DNA from: an uncultured Ignavibacteria bacterium | Lineage (GTDB): Bacteria; Bacteroidota; Ignavibacteria; Kapaibacteriales; UBA2268 | Reading direction: 5' to 3' | NCBI GenBank assembly: GCA_903862655.1 | Contig: CAIOZA010000121.1 | Coordinates: 1-49,261 of the forward strand | DNA: 49,261 bases | Part shown: one piece after another, positions 26,006 to 33,779 of the stretch | How positions within the stretch are numbered: the stretch's first letter is position 1 | Layout: each line of letters opens with the position of its first letter | Made by a program: the position numbers and the translations under genes | The notes under the pieces: model-generated | The model's input: the letters and a program-made list of their open reading frames with translations, nothing else | Databases searched by the model: none | What the model was told of the DNA's origin: nothing

Positions 26006-26889
26006 ATTATTATCTTTTTTATTATGATTTCATTTCCTTTGAAAATTCTCAGAATGTAAACACCATGAAGCATCTGTAATGTTGAGATCTGCATATCACC
26101 ATCAGATGAGCATTTACAAATTAATTCACCCACAACAGTGAATAGTTCCGCATATATAACATTGGTTGACTGCACTATGATGAAGCCATCTCTGCATACA
26201 GCGACTAGACTTAGATTAACATCGTTAATATCTGTGGTTTCAATGTGTTTCTTCAGATTCAGTCCGACAACTGCGTCGAGGTCAAATCCGGTGATAATAG
26301 GATCGTAAAAAGGAAGTTTGGGATTATTAAGCAGTAATCGGCATGTATCCCTAATCCTTATATATCTTACTTTGGTCAATCCAACATTTGCCAAATCGAA
26401 TTTATCTCCACCGCTGACCGCCGGATTGAATGGATCTTCGTTCCCATGAGTCGGTGTTACCCCTGCGCACCCCTTCAGCGTAAGCGAATCAAATGGAAAA
26501 GCAATCCATAAAATTCCATCCTCAGAGACCAATATTTGAGCAGGTTCGACAAATATTCTGCTTGTAACTGGATTGAAGAAAGCGTTCTCGAATATTGTGA
26601 AGTCTGGTCCGGGACCATCGACTATGTCCATGCCTTTAAATCCGACAATTATTTCACCACCCAATCCTAGTGAGCAAATCTGATATGGATCTGCTGACTG
26701 AAAGTCCTCTCTGGCAGAAGTATCCGGTACACCAAAGATATTTTGAGGAAAATACTCTGTGGATTGACCGGAGTTTTGACCATCACCCCAGTGATAACTG
26801 ATAACTGTATCTACAGTTCCATGCTGATACTGACTCTTCAGAGAAATTGATGATATAATAAAAAATATATATAACAGTGTTAATTTCAT
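26002..26889 (-). CDS. T9SS cell-surface protein of the BtuB neighbourhood
   Basis: A 295-residue protein with a signal peptide (1-18, ending SLKS). The conserved core reads GLGGEIIVGFKG, DGPGPDFTIFENAF and RYIRIRDTC, a 'cell surface protein' family often found beside BtuB-type receptors in Bacteroidota. The last ~70 residues look like a T9SS sorting domain (ELFTVVGELI ... LHGVYILRIFKGNE). It overlaps the receptor gene upstream by four bases (ATGA) and the BtuG-like ORF downstream, so translation is probably coupled throughout. A helper role in B12 capture is inferred from position; the biochemical function is unknown. Confidence 0.8.
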   Translation of the reverse strand: MKLTLLYIFFIISSISLKSQYQHGTVDTVISYHWGDGQNSGQSTEYFPQNIFGVPDTSAREDFQSADPYQICSLGLGGEIIVGFKGMDIVDGPGPDFTIFENAFFNPVTSRIFVEPAQILVSEDGILWIAFPFDSLTLKGCAGVTPTHGNEDPFNPAVSGGDKFDLANVGLTKVRYIRIRDTCRLLLNNPKLPFYDPIITGFDLDAVVGLNLKKHIETTDINDVNLSLVAVCRDGFIIVQSTNVIYAELFTVVGELICKCSSDGDMQISTLQMLHGVYILRIFKGNEIIIKKIII

Positions 26890-28838
26890 AAGTTTACACC
26901 TAAAGTCGCTCTCAACTGTCTGCCTGGCATTGGATAATTCATTATTACGCTGAAACGTTCATCGAAAAGATTAACGGCGTCCAGTCTTAAAGTACATGCA
27001 ATACTGGATATTTGAAATTTTCTTGATAGGGTAACATTCGTTATCCAGTAAGAATGTATCATCGAATTATAGGCTTCATCGGGCAAAGCAAATGTAAATC
27101 CGGTATAAGAAGTATTTATTCTCAGAATAAAATCAAAAAGCTTTATAACAGCAGTCATACTCAGCATCTCTTTGGGAACATATGGCAGTTGCTTGCCATA
27201 TGTTGGTGATCCTGACTGATTGTCGCTCGCAAGCTGAATAGTGTAGTTATATCTTAAACTAAGGAAATCATTGAATAGATTAATTCCCGATCCAAACTCT
27301 ATACCACGACTAAGAACTTCAGCCATATTCCTCGCACTCATCAGAACTGGCGAAGTAGGAACTGACACAATCATATCCTTTGTAGAAATTGAGTATCCGG
27401 AAAGACTGAATCTAATTTTATCATACGGAATGTACTCAGCAGTAAGATTATATGATATGCTCTTCTCCGGTCGAAGATTCGCTGTGCCGTAGTTCAGATA
27501 ATACATTTCGTTGAAGCTTGGTGCACGGAAATTTCCAGAAACCTGTGCTTTCAGTTGTAAAGGAATATCATGCAAACCAATCATAAGGTTCAGCATAGGT
27601 GAATAGTTTGGTTGAAGACCAGAATAAGCATCCATCCTGATTACTCCCAGACATCTTACGTCGAAAAGACTACTATTCAACAAATCGATACCCAACCTGC
27701 CCGCCAGTCCAAGATTGCTGCGCTTAACGAAGCGTCCGATATCCGGCTGGAGCATATCTCCCAACATATCTGTATATCCGGCTTCAAGATTCATTCCCCA
27801 ATGCCAGTTAGTATTTTCATTGATATATCCAGTATTAAACTGAAAAGATCTATTATCATAATTCATTGTAGTATCACCTTTGAGAGCATACACAGATGCA
27901 GGATCGTTGTATTGTTCTTTACTTAACGCTGTTAATATCCCAAATGAAAAAGTAGAATTCTCACTTTCTGACCAATTAGATTTAAGAATCACATTCAGAG
28001 AATTGTTGGACAATCTGGCTCTGCTGTCAGCAATGTAGCCTTGCACAACGGCTCCCGGTAAGCCTCGATCGGATTTTCCATAAATTGCAATAGCTTTAAA
28101 CTCCAAATCACTGCTTTCTGTATTGAATCTCAGGATTAGATTGTCATTATTCATGTCCCCGTTAGAGCGTGTATAGTTCTTAGAACTTCCATACTGATTA
28201 ACATCAAAACTGTAATTCCCACTTCCGTTAATATGCTCATAATCCAAAGCTAATGAGGAATTTGAGAAGTGTATGGCTTCTGATGCACTAAAAGTAAACT
28301 CATCGAATGAGCCATAGGAAACCCTGCCTTTGGTGGTCTGATGCGGATCGTAGTCAATATTGAAATTCACAGCTCCGCCAATTGAATTACCACCAAACAA
28401 GCCCGATGCACCACCGCGAATAATGTCAACAGATTGGACAATCCCCGTAGGGAGTAAACTAAAATCAAAAGTATTGTTCTGAGCTGAGTTAATCTTCATT
28501 CCTTCAATCATTATAAGAGTTTGCTGGCTGCTTGTTCCTCTCATCGAAATCGTTTTAAGTCCACCAAGACCGCCATAATCCTTGATGAAAAGACCTGTTT
28601 CAACCGAAAGAACTTCAGTTATTTGTCTGGGATTAATCAATTCAATATCTGCCTTTGAGATTCGGCTATAAGCAGAGCCTGTCATATCTCTTTCAATCAG
28701 GACTTTATCTGCCATAACTTTAATCTCTGGAGATGAATAAACAGAAGTATCTCTCTTTATGTCATCGGCATTCGCCGATGTCATGCAAAGAGAAATCATG
28801 GTCATAAGGATAAATATATATAGATTTATTTTTAGCAA
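26886..28838 (-). CDS. btuB: TonB-dependent outer-membrane receptor, BtuB-like (cobalamin)
   Basis: About 650 residues. A signal peptide (NLYIFILMTMISLCMTSANA) is followed by the plug domain (RISKADIELINPRQITEVLS, SMRGTSSQQTLIMIEGMKIN, VDIIRGGASGLFGGNSIGG) and a 22-strand-type barrel ending LRATLGVNL. I place the start at TTG 28838, just before the signal peptide. The longer reading from TTG 28925 adds 29 residues crossing the palindrome at 28857-28876. The B12 assignment rests on the upstream cobalamin riboswitch and the propeller lipoprotein downstream; the barrel alone does not show substrate. Uptake would be TonB-energised, with the following genes as surface partners. Confidence 0.88.
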   Translation of the reverse strand: MLKINLYIFILMTMISLCMTSANADDIKRDTSVYSSPEIKVMADKVLIERDMTGSAYSRISKADIELINPRQITEVLSVETGLFIKDYGGLGGLKTISMRGTSSQQTLIMIEGMKINSAQNNTFDFSLLPTGIVQSVDIIRGGASGLFGGNSIGGAVNFNIDYDPHQTTKGRVSYGSFDEFTFSASEAIHFSNSSLALDYEHINGSGNYSFDVNQYGSSKNYTRSNGDMNNDNLILRFNTESSDLEFKAIAIYGKSDRGLPGAVVQGYIADSRARLSNNSLNVILKSNWSESENSTFSFGILTALSKEQYNDPASVYALKGDTTMNYDNRSFQFNTGYINENTNWHWGMNLEAGYTDMLGDMLQPDIGRFVKRSNLGLAGRLGIDLLNSSLFDVRCLGVIRMDAYSGLQPNYSPMLNLMIGLHDIPLQLKAQVSGNFRAPSFNEMYYLNYGTANLRPEKSISYNLTAEYIPYDKIRFSLSGYSISTKDMIVSVPTSPVLMSARNMAEVLSRGIEFGSGINLFNDFLSLRYNYTIQLASDNQSGSPTYGKQLPYVPKEMLSMTAVIKLFDFILRINTSYTGFTFALPDEAYNSMIHSYWITNVTLSRKFQISSIACTLRLDAVNLFDERFSVIMNYPMPGRQLRATLGVNL

Positions 28839-28856
28839 AATTTTTCTTTCTTGTTG

Positions 28857-28876
28857 GGACACGGTGTGCCGTGTCC
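28857..28876. repeat. Short palindrome before the btuB-like gene
   Basis: GGACACGG and CCGTGTCC surround a TGTG centre. It lies in the 5' region of the receptor gene and could form a leader hairpin. Confidence 0.65.
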
Positions 28877-28925
28877 TTTCTGAATACCATACTGATTCGA
28901 TCTCTTTAAAATAATGTTGAATCAA

Positions 28926-29060
28926 TAGCCACGAGCTTTAGCTTGTGGAAAATTTTCTAATTATTTTCATTGACTTTAGTCGAAATTACTCTTTTTGTGG
29001 GGATAAATCCCCAACTAAAATCATTTTTTTCTTTACACCACGAGCTAAAGCTCGTGGCTA
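28926..29060. repeat. 135-bp element with terminal inverted repeats that are themselves hairpins
   Basis: The left end TAGCCACGAGCTTTAGCTTG is mirrored at the right end (CGAGCTAAAGCTCGTGGCTA). Each end can fold on itself (CCACGAGC/GCTTGTGG; CCACGAGC/GCTCGTGG). The interior holds further short palindromes (GACTTTAGTC, GGGGATAAATCCCC) and no ORF. Confidence 0.7.
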
Positions 29061-29097
29061 TTCATTGATTTACAAAGATGAATCAACACTATTACAA

Positions 29098-29345
29098 AAT
29101 ACATAGATCCGCTACGCCAGGCCTACGGCACCTCACTCCGTTCGGAATGGCACAACCTAAACATTATTTCACTTCATTATTCGGTGTTCAGTGTTCGATA
29201 TTGAAATTTGGATTCTCACAGTCGCTGCGCTCCTTCAGAATGTCAGCCACTTTGTCATTCTGAACGAAGTGTTAAATCCATGTATTTTTATCATGTTCAT
29301 ACAAATACATGTAGATTCCTGCATGCGCAGGAATGACACACTAAA
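29098..29345. repeat. Mosaic of dispersed repeat fragments between two B12-locus genes
   Basis: It holds CGCCAGGCCTACGGCACCTC, ACTCCGTTCGGAATG, CAGTCGCTGCGCTCCTTC, TTCTGAACGAAGTG and TTCCTGCATGCGCAGGAATG, pieces that recur near 25850-25935, 30840-30870, 40387-40500 and 47020. No coding potential is credible here. Confidence 0.65.
29166..29202 (+). repeat. 37-bp direct repeat, copy 1
   Basis: It begins ATTTCACTTCATTATTCGGT and ends GTTCGATATT. It is identical to 30792-30828, and the two copies flank the T9SS propeller gene. Confidence 0.88.
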
Positions 29346-29351
29346 TATACT

Positions 29352-30701
29352 CTATTTAATCACAAAAGGCAGCGTCATATTCTTCTTCCCATTCGATATT
29401 TTTACGAAATACGCTCCCGCACTCAATCCAAGATCTTTCAGTGATATATTCTTTGCCTCTGCCGATACTAGTAATTCAGTTATTTTCAATCCCATTGAAT
29501 TGTAGAGAATTGCATTCTGCATATTATAATTCATTGGTGATTCGATGTTTATAGTCGTTTCTGCCGGATTCGGGTAAACATAATATCTCTCCTGTGCCGG
29601 GTTTTCGGTAACATCCATAGGTAAAGAGTAAATAGTTACATTTGAATCCAAAGTATATGCCGCATCAAGATAGGGAGTAGCGATAAAGAACATTCCACCA
29701 ATTGCCATAAAGCCCTCTGGTTTTGCTTTCGAATCAAATTTACCCATCAGCTTTTTGCCCTGATGAATATACACATTGCCGTCATAAGCTGAAGTAAGCA
29801 GCATTCCATTCATAACGCCAGCTGTCTGATAAACCGATTCCCTTGGACCATCATAGGTTCCTAGCGTTAAAGAAAGCGAATCCATTGAGTAATCAGTAAG
29901 ATTTATCTTTTTAACCCGATTGGAAGAGTTACATGTGATATATACTGAATTTTCCGATTCACTATAATCTATGTGAGATGGCGTACCATCAATATCCATC
30001 TCTTTGATTATCGTATGTTTAGCTGCAGATACATCTATAACCTGGAACTTGCCGCCGCTTTTGCCGAAAGTACCTTCGCTGATGATTAATAACTGGCCAT
30101 TTCCTTCAGGTATAGTCTGCTGAACAGAGATTCCGGCTGGAATCGTATCCGTATAAACTTTCTTAATCTTATCATAAACAAGAACATAACCCGGATCTGT
30201 ATAAGATGGTCTTACGCTGATATAGAGAAAATCACCCGATGATGAAACAGCAGAAGCTGTTACATCAACGATCTTTTCAATATAAACGGAATCAAGATGA
30301 ATAAAGCTAACTGCTGAAATGCTTTTTTCATTTGTAATATAGAGTTTTTGCACTTTTTCATCCCAAAAATTTCTGACAGGTAATACTGACAATTTAAACT
30401 CAAGGTCAGTTATCTTGTAAGTACTAACATGAACAGATTGAATTTCTGAAGAAATAAATTTTGTTAATCGCTTTAATCCTACCGCCCACAGTGATGGTGA
30501 TACATCTCCTGTATCTTTAATTCCGTTATAATTTAAATCTCTGCCCGCACAATATACAACTGGACCAATATTTGTGTTATATACAGCGACAGGCTGAACA
30601 CCGACCTCATACCTTCCTTCGAATAAATAACCATATTGAGCACTAGCTAGAACTGAAAGCAATAAGAATAGTACCAAAGATAGTAAAGTTAAGCGTTTCA
30701 T
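29352..30701 (-). CDS. T9SS-secreted beta-propeller protein, first gene after the cobalamin riboswitch
   Basis: A 449-residue protein with a signal peptide (1-21, ending ASAQ), a beta-propeller of DUF5074/YncE-like blades (QVIDVSAAKHTIIKEMDIDG; SVYITCNSSNRVKKINLTDY) and a T9SS sorting domain from about 372 (YVYPNPAETTINIES ... GAYFVKISNG). The tail has no inserted palindromes. It is the first gene downstream of a cobalamin riboswitch on the same strand and precedes the BtuB-like receptor. It may be a T9SS-delivered counterpart of BtuG, giving the locus two propellers with different anchoring. That role is inference; a structural role is possible. Confidence 0.82.
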   Translation of the reverse strand: MKRLTLLSLVLFLLLSVLASAQYGYLFEGRYEVGVQPVAVYNTNIGPVVYCAGRDLNYNGIKDTGDVSPSLWAVGLKRLTKFISSEIQSVHVSTYKITDLEFKLSVLPVRNFWDEKVQKLYITNEKSISAVSFIHLDSVYIEKIVDVTASAVSSSGDFLYISVRPSYTDPGYVLVYDKIKKVYTDTIPAGISVQQTIPEGNGQLLIISEGTFGKSGGKFQVIDVSAAKHTIIKEMDIDGTPSHIDYSESENSVYITCNSSNRVKKINLTDYSMDSLSLTLGTYDGPRESVYQTAGVMNGMLLTSAYDGNVYIHQGKKLMGKFDSKAKPEGFMAIGGMFFIATPYLDAAYTLDSNVTIYSLPMDVTENPAQERYYVYPNPAETTINIESPMNYNMQNAILYNSMGLKITELLVSAEAKNISLKDLGLSAGAYFVKISNGKKNMTLPFVIK

Positions 30702-30791
30702 AGTTCCCCCATGAATTTTGATGGCTTCAATTCAGTAATTTTATTATTGTATCAAAGTAATAACAAATAATAATATAACTGACTTTTCTGT

Positions 30792-30828
30792 ATTTCACTT
30801 CATTATTCGGTGTTCAGTGTTCGATATT
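30792..30828 (+). repeat. 37-bp direct repeat, copy 2
   Basis: Identical to 29166-29202 and followed by a similar GGATTC...GGAATGACA tail. It lies in the ~380-bp leader between the riboswitch and the first B12-locus gene. Confidence 0.88.
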
Positions 30829-31079
30829 CGATATTATTCTGGATTCCTCTCTACGTTCGGAATGACAAGTGAATAATATTTGACTTATTCAAATAACAAA
30901 ATGACAGCATTAAACCACCATGTAGAAAAAATATTAATTATAAAAAGGCTGAAAAATGGGGAAAGTCGGACTACCGTATAAGATACAGATACGGAGATAG
31001 TGAGACATTTCCTCATTGCATTCGTTTGCGCGAATGTACATAAGTGCTTGCTTATATAGCAAACACAGTCCAATGAGCA

Positions 31080-31238
31080 TTGCGGGCAGGTCTTCTGACT
31101 TCGGGGTCATCCTTACTGTTCGCCTTCCCATCCTATGTTGAGGACAGTGGCTTGGTGGACAGCTTGTAACCCGTTACAGCGGCGCAACCGTGCAGGTTTT
31201 CCACCTGCTTCCCTATTAAGCTCCGAAGAGCACCGTCA
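31080..31238 (-). ncRNA. Cobalamin (adenosylcobalamin-type) riboswitch
   Basis: Read on the minus strand it contains, in order, the conserved blocks GGTGCTC, AGGGAAGCAGGTGGAAAACC, a GCGCCGCTGTAACGG stretch, the B12-box region GCCACTG and GGGAAGG, and GAAGTCAGAAGACCTGCC. This is the known cobalamin riboswitch layout. It heads the minus-strand group 30701-24767. B12 binding normally represses such uptake genes. About 380 bases separate it from the first start codon, including a small hairpin (CATTCG/CGAATG at 31019-31036) and a repeat, so the expression platform is not obvious. Confidence 0.95.
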
Positions 31239-31338
31239 ATGATGCGATACTAAACTACGAAATATTTGGTTAAAATAAAATTGGCTTCAGAATGTTTTAT
31301 CTTTTAATTCTTTTATTTATTTTTCTATTCGGTGTTTA

Positions 31339-32184
31339 ATGAGATTTATACTTCTTACTATAGCAATTTTATCTTTTTTCTTATCTGATGGTATGGCTAA
31401 GGATCCCAAAAGGCATGTCGCAATCAATGTAATGAGCGAATATACTGAGGTTAAGCCCGGTGGAAACCTAAGGATTGCAATCGAATTTAAGATAGAAAAG
31501 GGCTGGAATATTTATTGGGTCAATCCCGGCGATGCAGGTATGGCAACTTCAATAGAATGGATACTGCCCGATATTATAGACAGTAAGCGAGTCTATACTC
31601 AATATCCTATTCCAAAACGAATGGTCTCCGGTGAAATAGGTGATTACATCTATGAGGATAGAGCCGTTATAGTTACAACTATTCCTATTCCCGCAAATGC
31701 ACCGATCGGAACTGAACTGAATCTGAAAGGTAGGATCAGCTATCTTCAATGTAAGGACATCTGCATTCCGGGAAATGCCAATATTGATATTAAGGTCAAT
31801 GTTGGAAGTGTGAGCAAGTTAATTAGCAAAAATAGTAAGGCAATTCAATCAGCCCTGAAGAATATGCCGTGTTTATCAGAAGGTTGGAAAATATCTTACA
31901 ATTTTGTTGATAGCAATTTTGTATTATCCATCTCTCGGCCAGACGGAACACTTCCGAAATTCAATAAGCTTGAGTTTATGCCCATAACCGAAGGACAGAT
32001 ATGCAACTGGGGTAAACAAACACTTGCTGTTGTCGGGAATGAGTACCAGTTAAGTATTCCACTTGATAAAATGAGATCCGGCAGGCCTGACAGCCTTTTC
32101 GGTATCATCGTTGCCGATAAGCCATGGGACAAGAAAGGTACTAGAGCTTTGATTTTTGGATATGCAACTGTTTACACGGAATAG
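31339..32184 (+). CDS. Stand-alone DsbD N-terminal (alpha) domain-like periplasmic protein
   Basis: A 281-residue protein with a signal peptide (1-20). The sequence follows the DsbD/ScsB alpha domain: GWNIYWVNPGDAGM, a QYPIPKRM stretch, YEDRAVIVTTIPIPANA and YLQCKDICIPG, whose two Cys correspond to the redox pair of DsbD-alpha. The membrane (CcdA-like) and thioredoxin parts of DsbD are missing and no such gene is adjacent. It may act as a periplasmic thiol-exchange partner for a separately encoded membrane reductase. It is divergent from the riboswitch-led locus. No Shine-Dalgarno is visible before the ATG. Confidence 0.85.
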   Translation: MRFILLTIAILSFFLSDGMAKDPKRHVAINVMSEYTEVKPGGNLRIAIEFKIEKGWNIYWVNPGDAGMATSIEWILPDIIDSKRVYTQYPIPKRMVSGEIGDYIYEDRAVIVTTIPIPANAPIGTELNLKGRISYLQCKDICIPGNANIDIKVNVGSVSKLISKNSKAIQSALKNMPCLSEGWKISYNFVDSNFVLSISRPDGTLPKFNKLEFMPITEGQICNWGKQTLAVVGNEYQLSIPLDKMRSGRPDSLFGIIVADKPWDKKGTRALIFGYATVYTE

Positions 32185-32235
32185 AGTAATTTCTGAATCA
32201 CGGATTGCATGAATTTTATTAAAATTTTAAAAACT

Positions 32236-32260
32236 TGTGGGACAAGCATCCCTGCTTGTC
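32236..32260. repeat. Short intergenic palindrome
   Basis: GACAAGCA and TGCTTGTC surround TCCC in the 228-bp gap between convergent genes. It may act as a weak transcription barrier or be a dispersed repeat. The rest of the gap shows nothing recognisable. Confidence 0.55.
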
Positions 32261-32412
32261 AACTATTATGATTATTAAATATCATAAACACTGAGTTCCT
32301 TGCTTCGTTCAATTCATTTCTCAGACCTACAGCATCTGCATTAGTAGGAATCCGATATAAAAAAAAATGACGAAATATTGTTCGACAGCATATCAAGGAT
32401 ACAAAATAGTAT

Positions 32413-33561
32413 TTACTTTTTTACCATTGTTAAATAAAAATATGAATTAGGCAGCAATTCATATTTTAACAAAGTCATTGTTTGCTCATAATGTTCTTTG
32501 GGATTGTTGGAGCGGGTATATATGGACTCATAACTAAATTGAGTTAAGTATTTAGATATCTCCTGATTGGTTATGTAAACTATCAGCGTGTCCGAATTTT
32601 CTGTAAAAGGAACTCCTTTGCAGGATATTTTCCATTTATCAAATGAATAAGAGCTGTTAACGACACTTTCGTTGCTTGTAAAAATTGAACTGAAATCCAA
32701 AACATGATTTGCTTTATCAATTGTTATACTTAGATGATCAATTCCTTGATACAAGTTTTTTATCAGGAAAATTGTACTATTAGAATTGTAATTTTCGGGC
32801 ACATAGAACAAACTATAATTAAATGACCTGCCTGTAGAACCCTGAGCTATGGTATCAATTTTACTATAGCCTGATTGAGGCCAGGCATAATTGACATAAT
32901 ATTCAGAATGTTGAATTGTGAGATTAACATTTCCAAATCCAATTATCGGTTTATCATAGCCCTGATAATATTCTTTAGTCAGATCAATATTCTTCTGGTA
33001 AACATATAAGTTGTTTTTAACTTTAAAAATCCCCGATAATCCAGAATCATCCATTTTGGTTTTAATTTTGATCAGAGTATCTGTTCTACTCGTTAGCATA
33101 CATTTATTGTTATCAAACCAGAATTCTGCATCTTTAAGATAATCTAAACCGAATCCCAAGACAGAAAGTTCAAATTCCGTTGTGCTGATGAATTTTGAGG
33201 TTGTAGAGTCAATCCTAAATATTTTAAAGGTCTTGTTTGATAGAATCAATGAATCAGGGAAAGTAAAAAGAATGGTGCCATTTTTTGCTCTTGAAGGAAT
33301 AATCGTTTTAATTAGCTTATAATCTTTTTCATCGATTACTTGATAGGGAAATACTTCTATTAAATCTATAGCCAATCTAAATGAATCTAAAGATAATTCT
33401 GTTTTTTTTACCTTTATTTCAACACTATCGCCAGGTGTGGTTATCTCCTGGCTAATACTAATTACAAGATCATTTACTTCTTTAGTCTCAGTTGAATTCT
33501 CCTTGCAGGAATAAAACAATATTCCTGTCAAAATAAGCAGAATTGGTAGTAAATTTTTCAA
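32413..33561 (-). CDS. Lipoprotein of unknown function
   Basis: A 382-residue protein I do not recognise. The N-terminus is a lipoprotein signal (ILTGILFYSC, Cys at 19) followed by a polar stretch. An early Ig-like segment (DLVISISQEITTPGDSVEIK) suggests a bacterial surface beta domain, and the remainder is rich in predicted beta strands and aromatic residues with no catalytic motif. There is no T9SS tail, so it is probably anchored by its lipid. It stands alone, with repeat-containing gaps on both sides. Composition is like neighbouring surface genes. Confidence is high that it is a gene, low on role. Confidence 0.75.
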   Translation of the reverse strand: MKNLLPILLILTGILFYSCKENSTETKEVNDLVISISQEITTPGDSVEIKVKKTELSLDSFRLAIDLIEVFPYQVIDEKDYKLIKTIIPSRAKNGTILFTFPDSLILSNKTFKIFRIDSTTSKFISTTEFELSVLGFGLDYLKDAEFWFDNNKCMLTSRTDTLIKIKTKMDDSGLSGIFKVKNNLYVYQKNIDLTKEYYQGYDKPIIGFGNVNLTIQHSEYYVNYAWPQSGYSKIDTIAQGSTGRSFNYSLFYVPENYNSNSTIFLIKNLYQGIDHLSITIDKANHVLDFSSIFTSNESVVNSSYSFDKWKISCKGVPFTENSDTLIVYITNQEISKYLTQFSYESIYTRSNNPKEHYEQTMTLLKYELLPNSYFYLTMVKK

Positions 33562-33714
33562 TTGTTTATTCTTCTTGTTTATATTACACTAAGACACATC
33601 TAAGGATAATAAAGTTACAAAATATTATAACAATTTATCAATTTATTTCAAAAAAAAAACAAGATAAAATCTATTTCCAGAGTACTGATAATTTTTCAAT
33701 TGTATGTCTCAAAA

Positions 33715-33774
33715 TAAAGACGTTGCAATTTTTTATTTTGTCTCCCCCTTGTTCCAAGGTGGATAAAGGGGTTT
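33715..33774 (-). repeat. R98 repeat, partial copy at the stop of the lectin-domain gene
   Basis: Read on the minus strand it begins a few bases after the stop (TAAACCCC), continues TTGGAACAAGGGGGAGACAA and ends in the ATTGCAACG core. The right half of the family consensus is missing. Confidence 0.75.
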
Positions 33775-33779
33775 AAGCA

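Noticed and set aside
29078-29505. Plus-strand ORFs between the receptor and the propeller gene
   Set aside because: They consist of dispersed repeat DNA and the antisense of the propeller gene's 3' end.
30885-31131. Two overlapping minus-strand ORFs of about 60 codons
   Set aside because: They lie in or next to the cobalamin riboswitch and its leader and have no ribosome site or protein-like composition.
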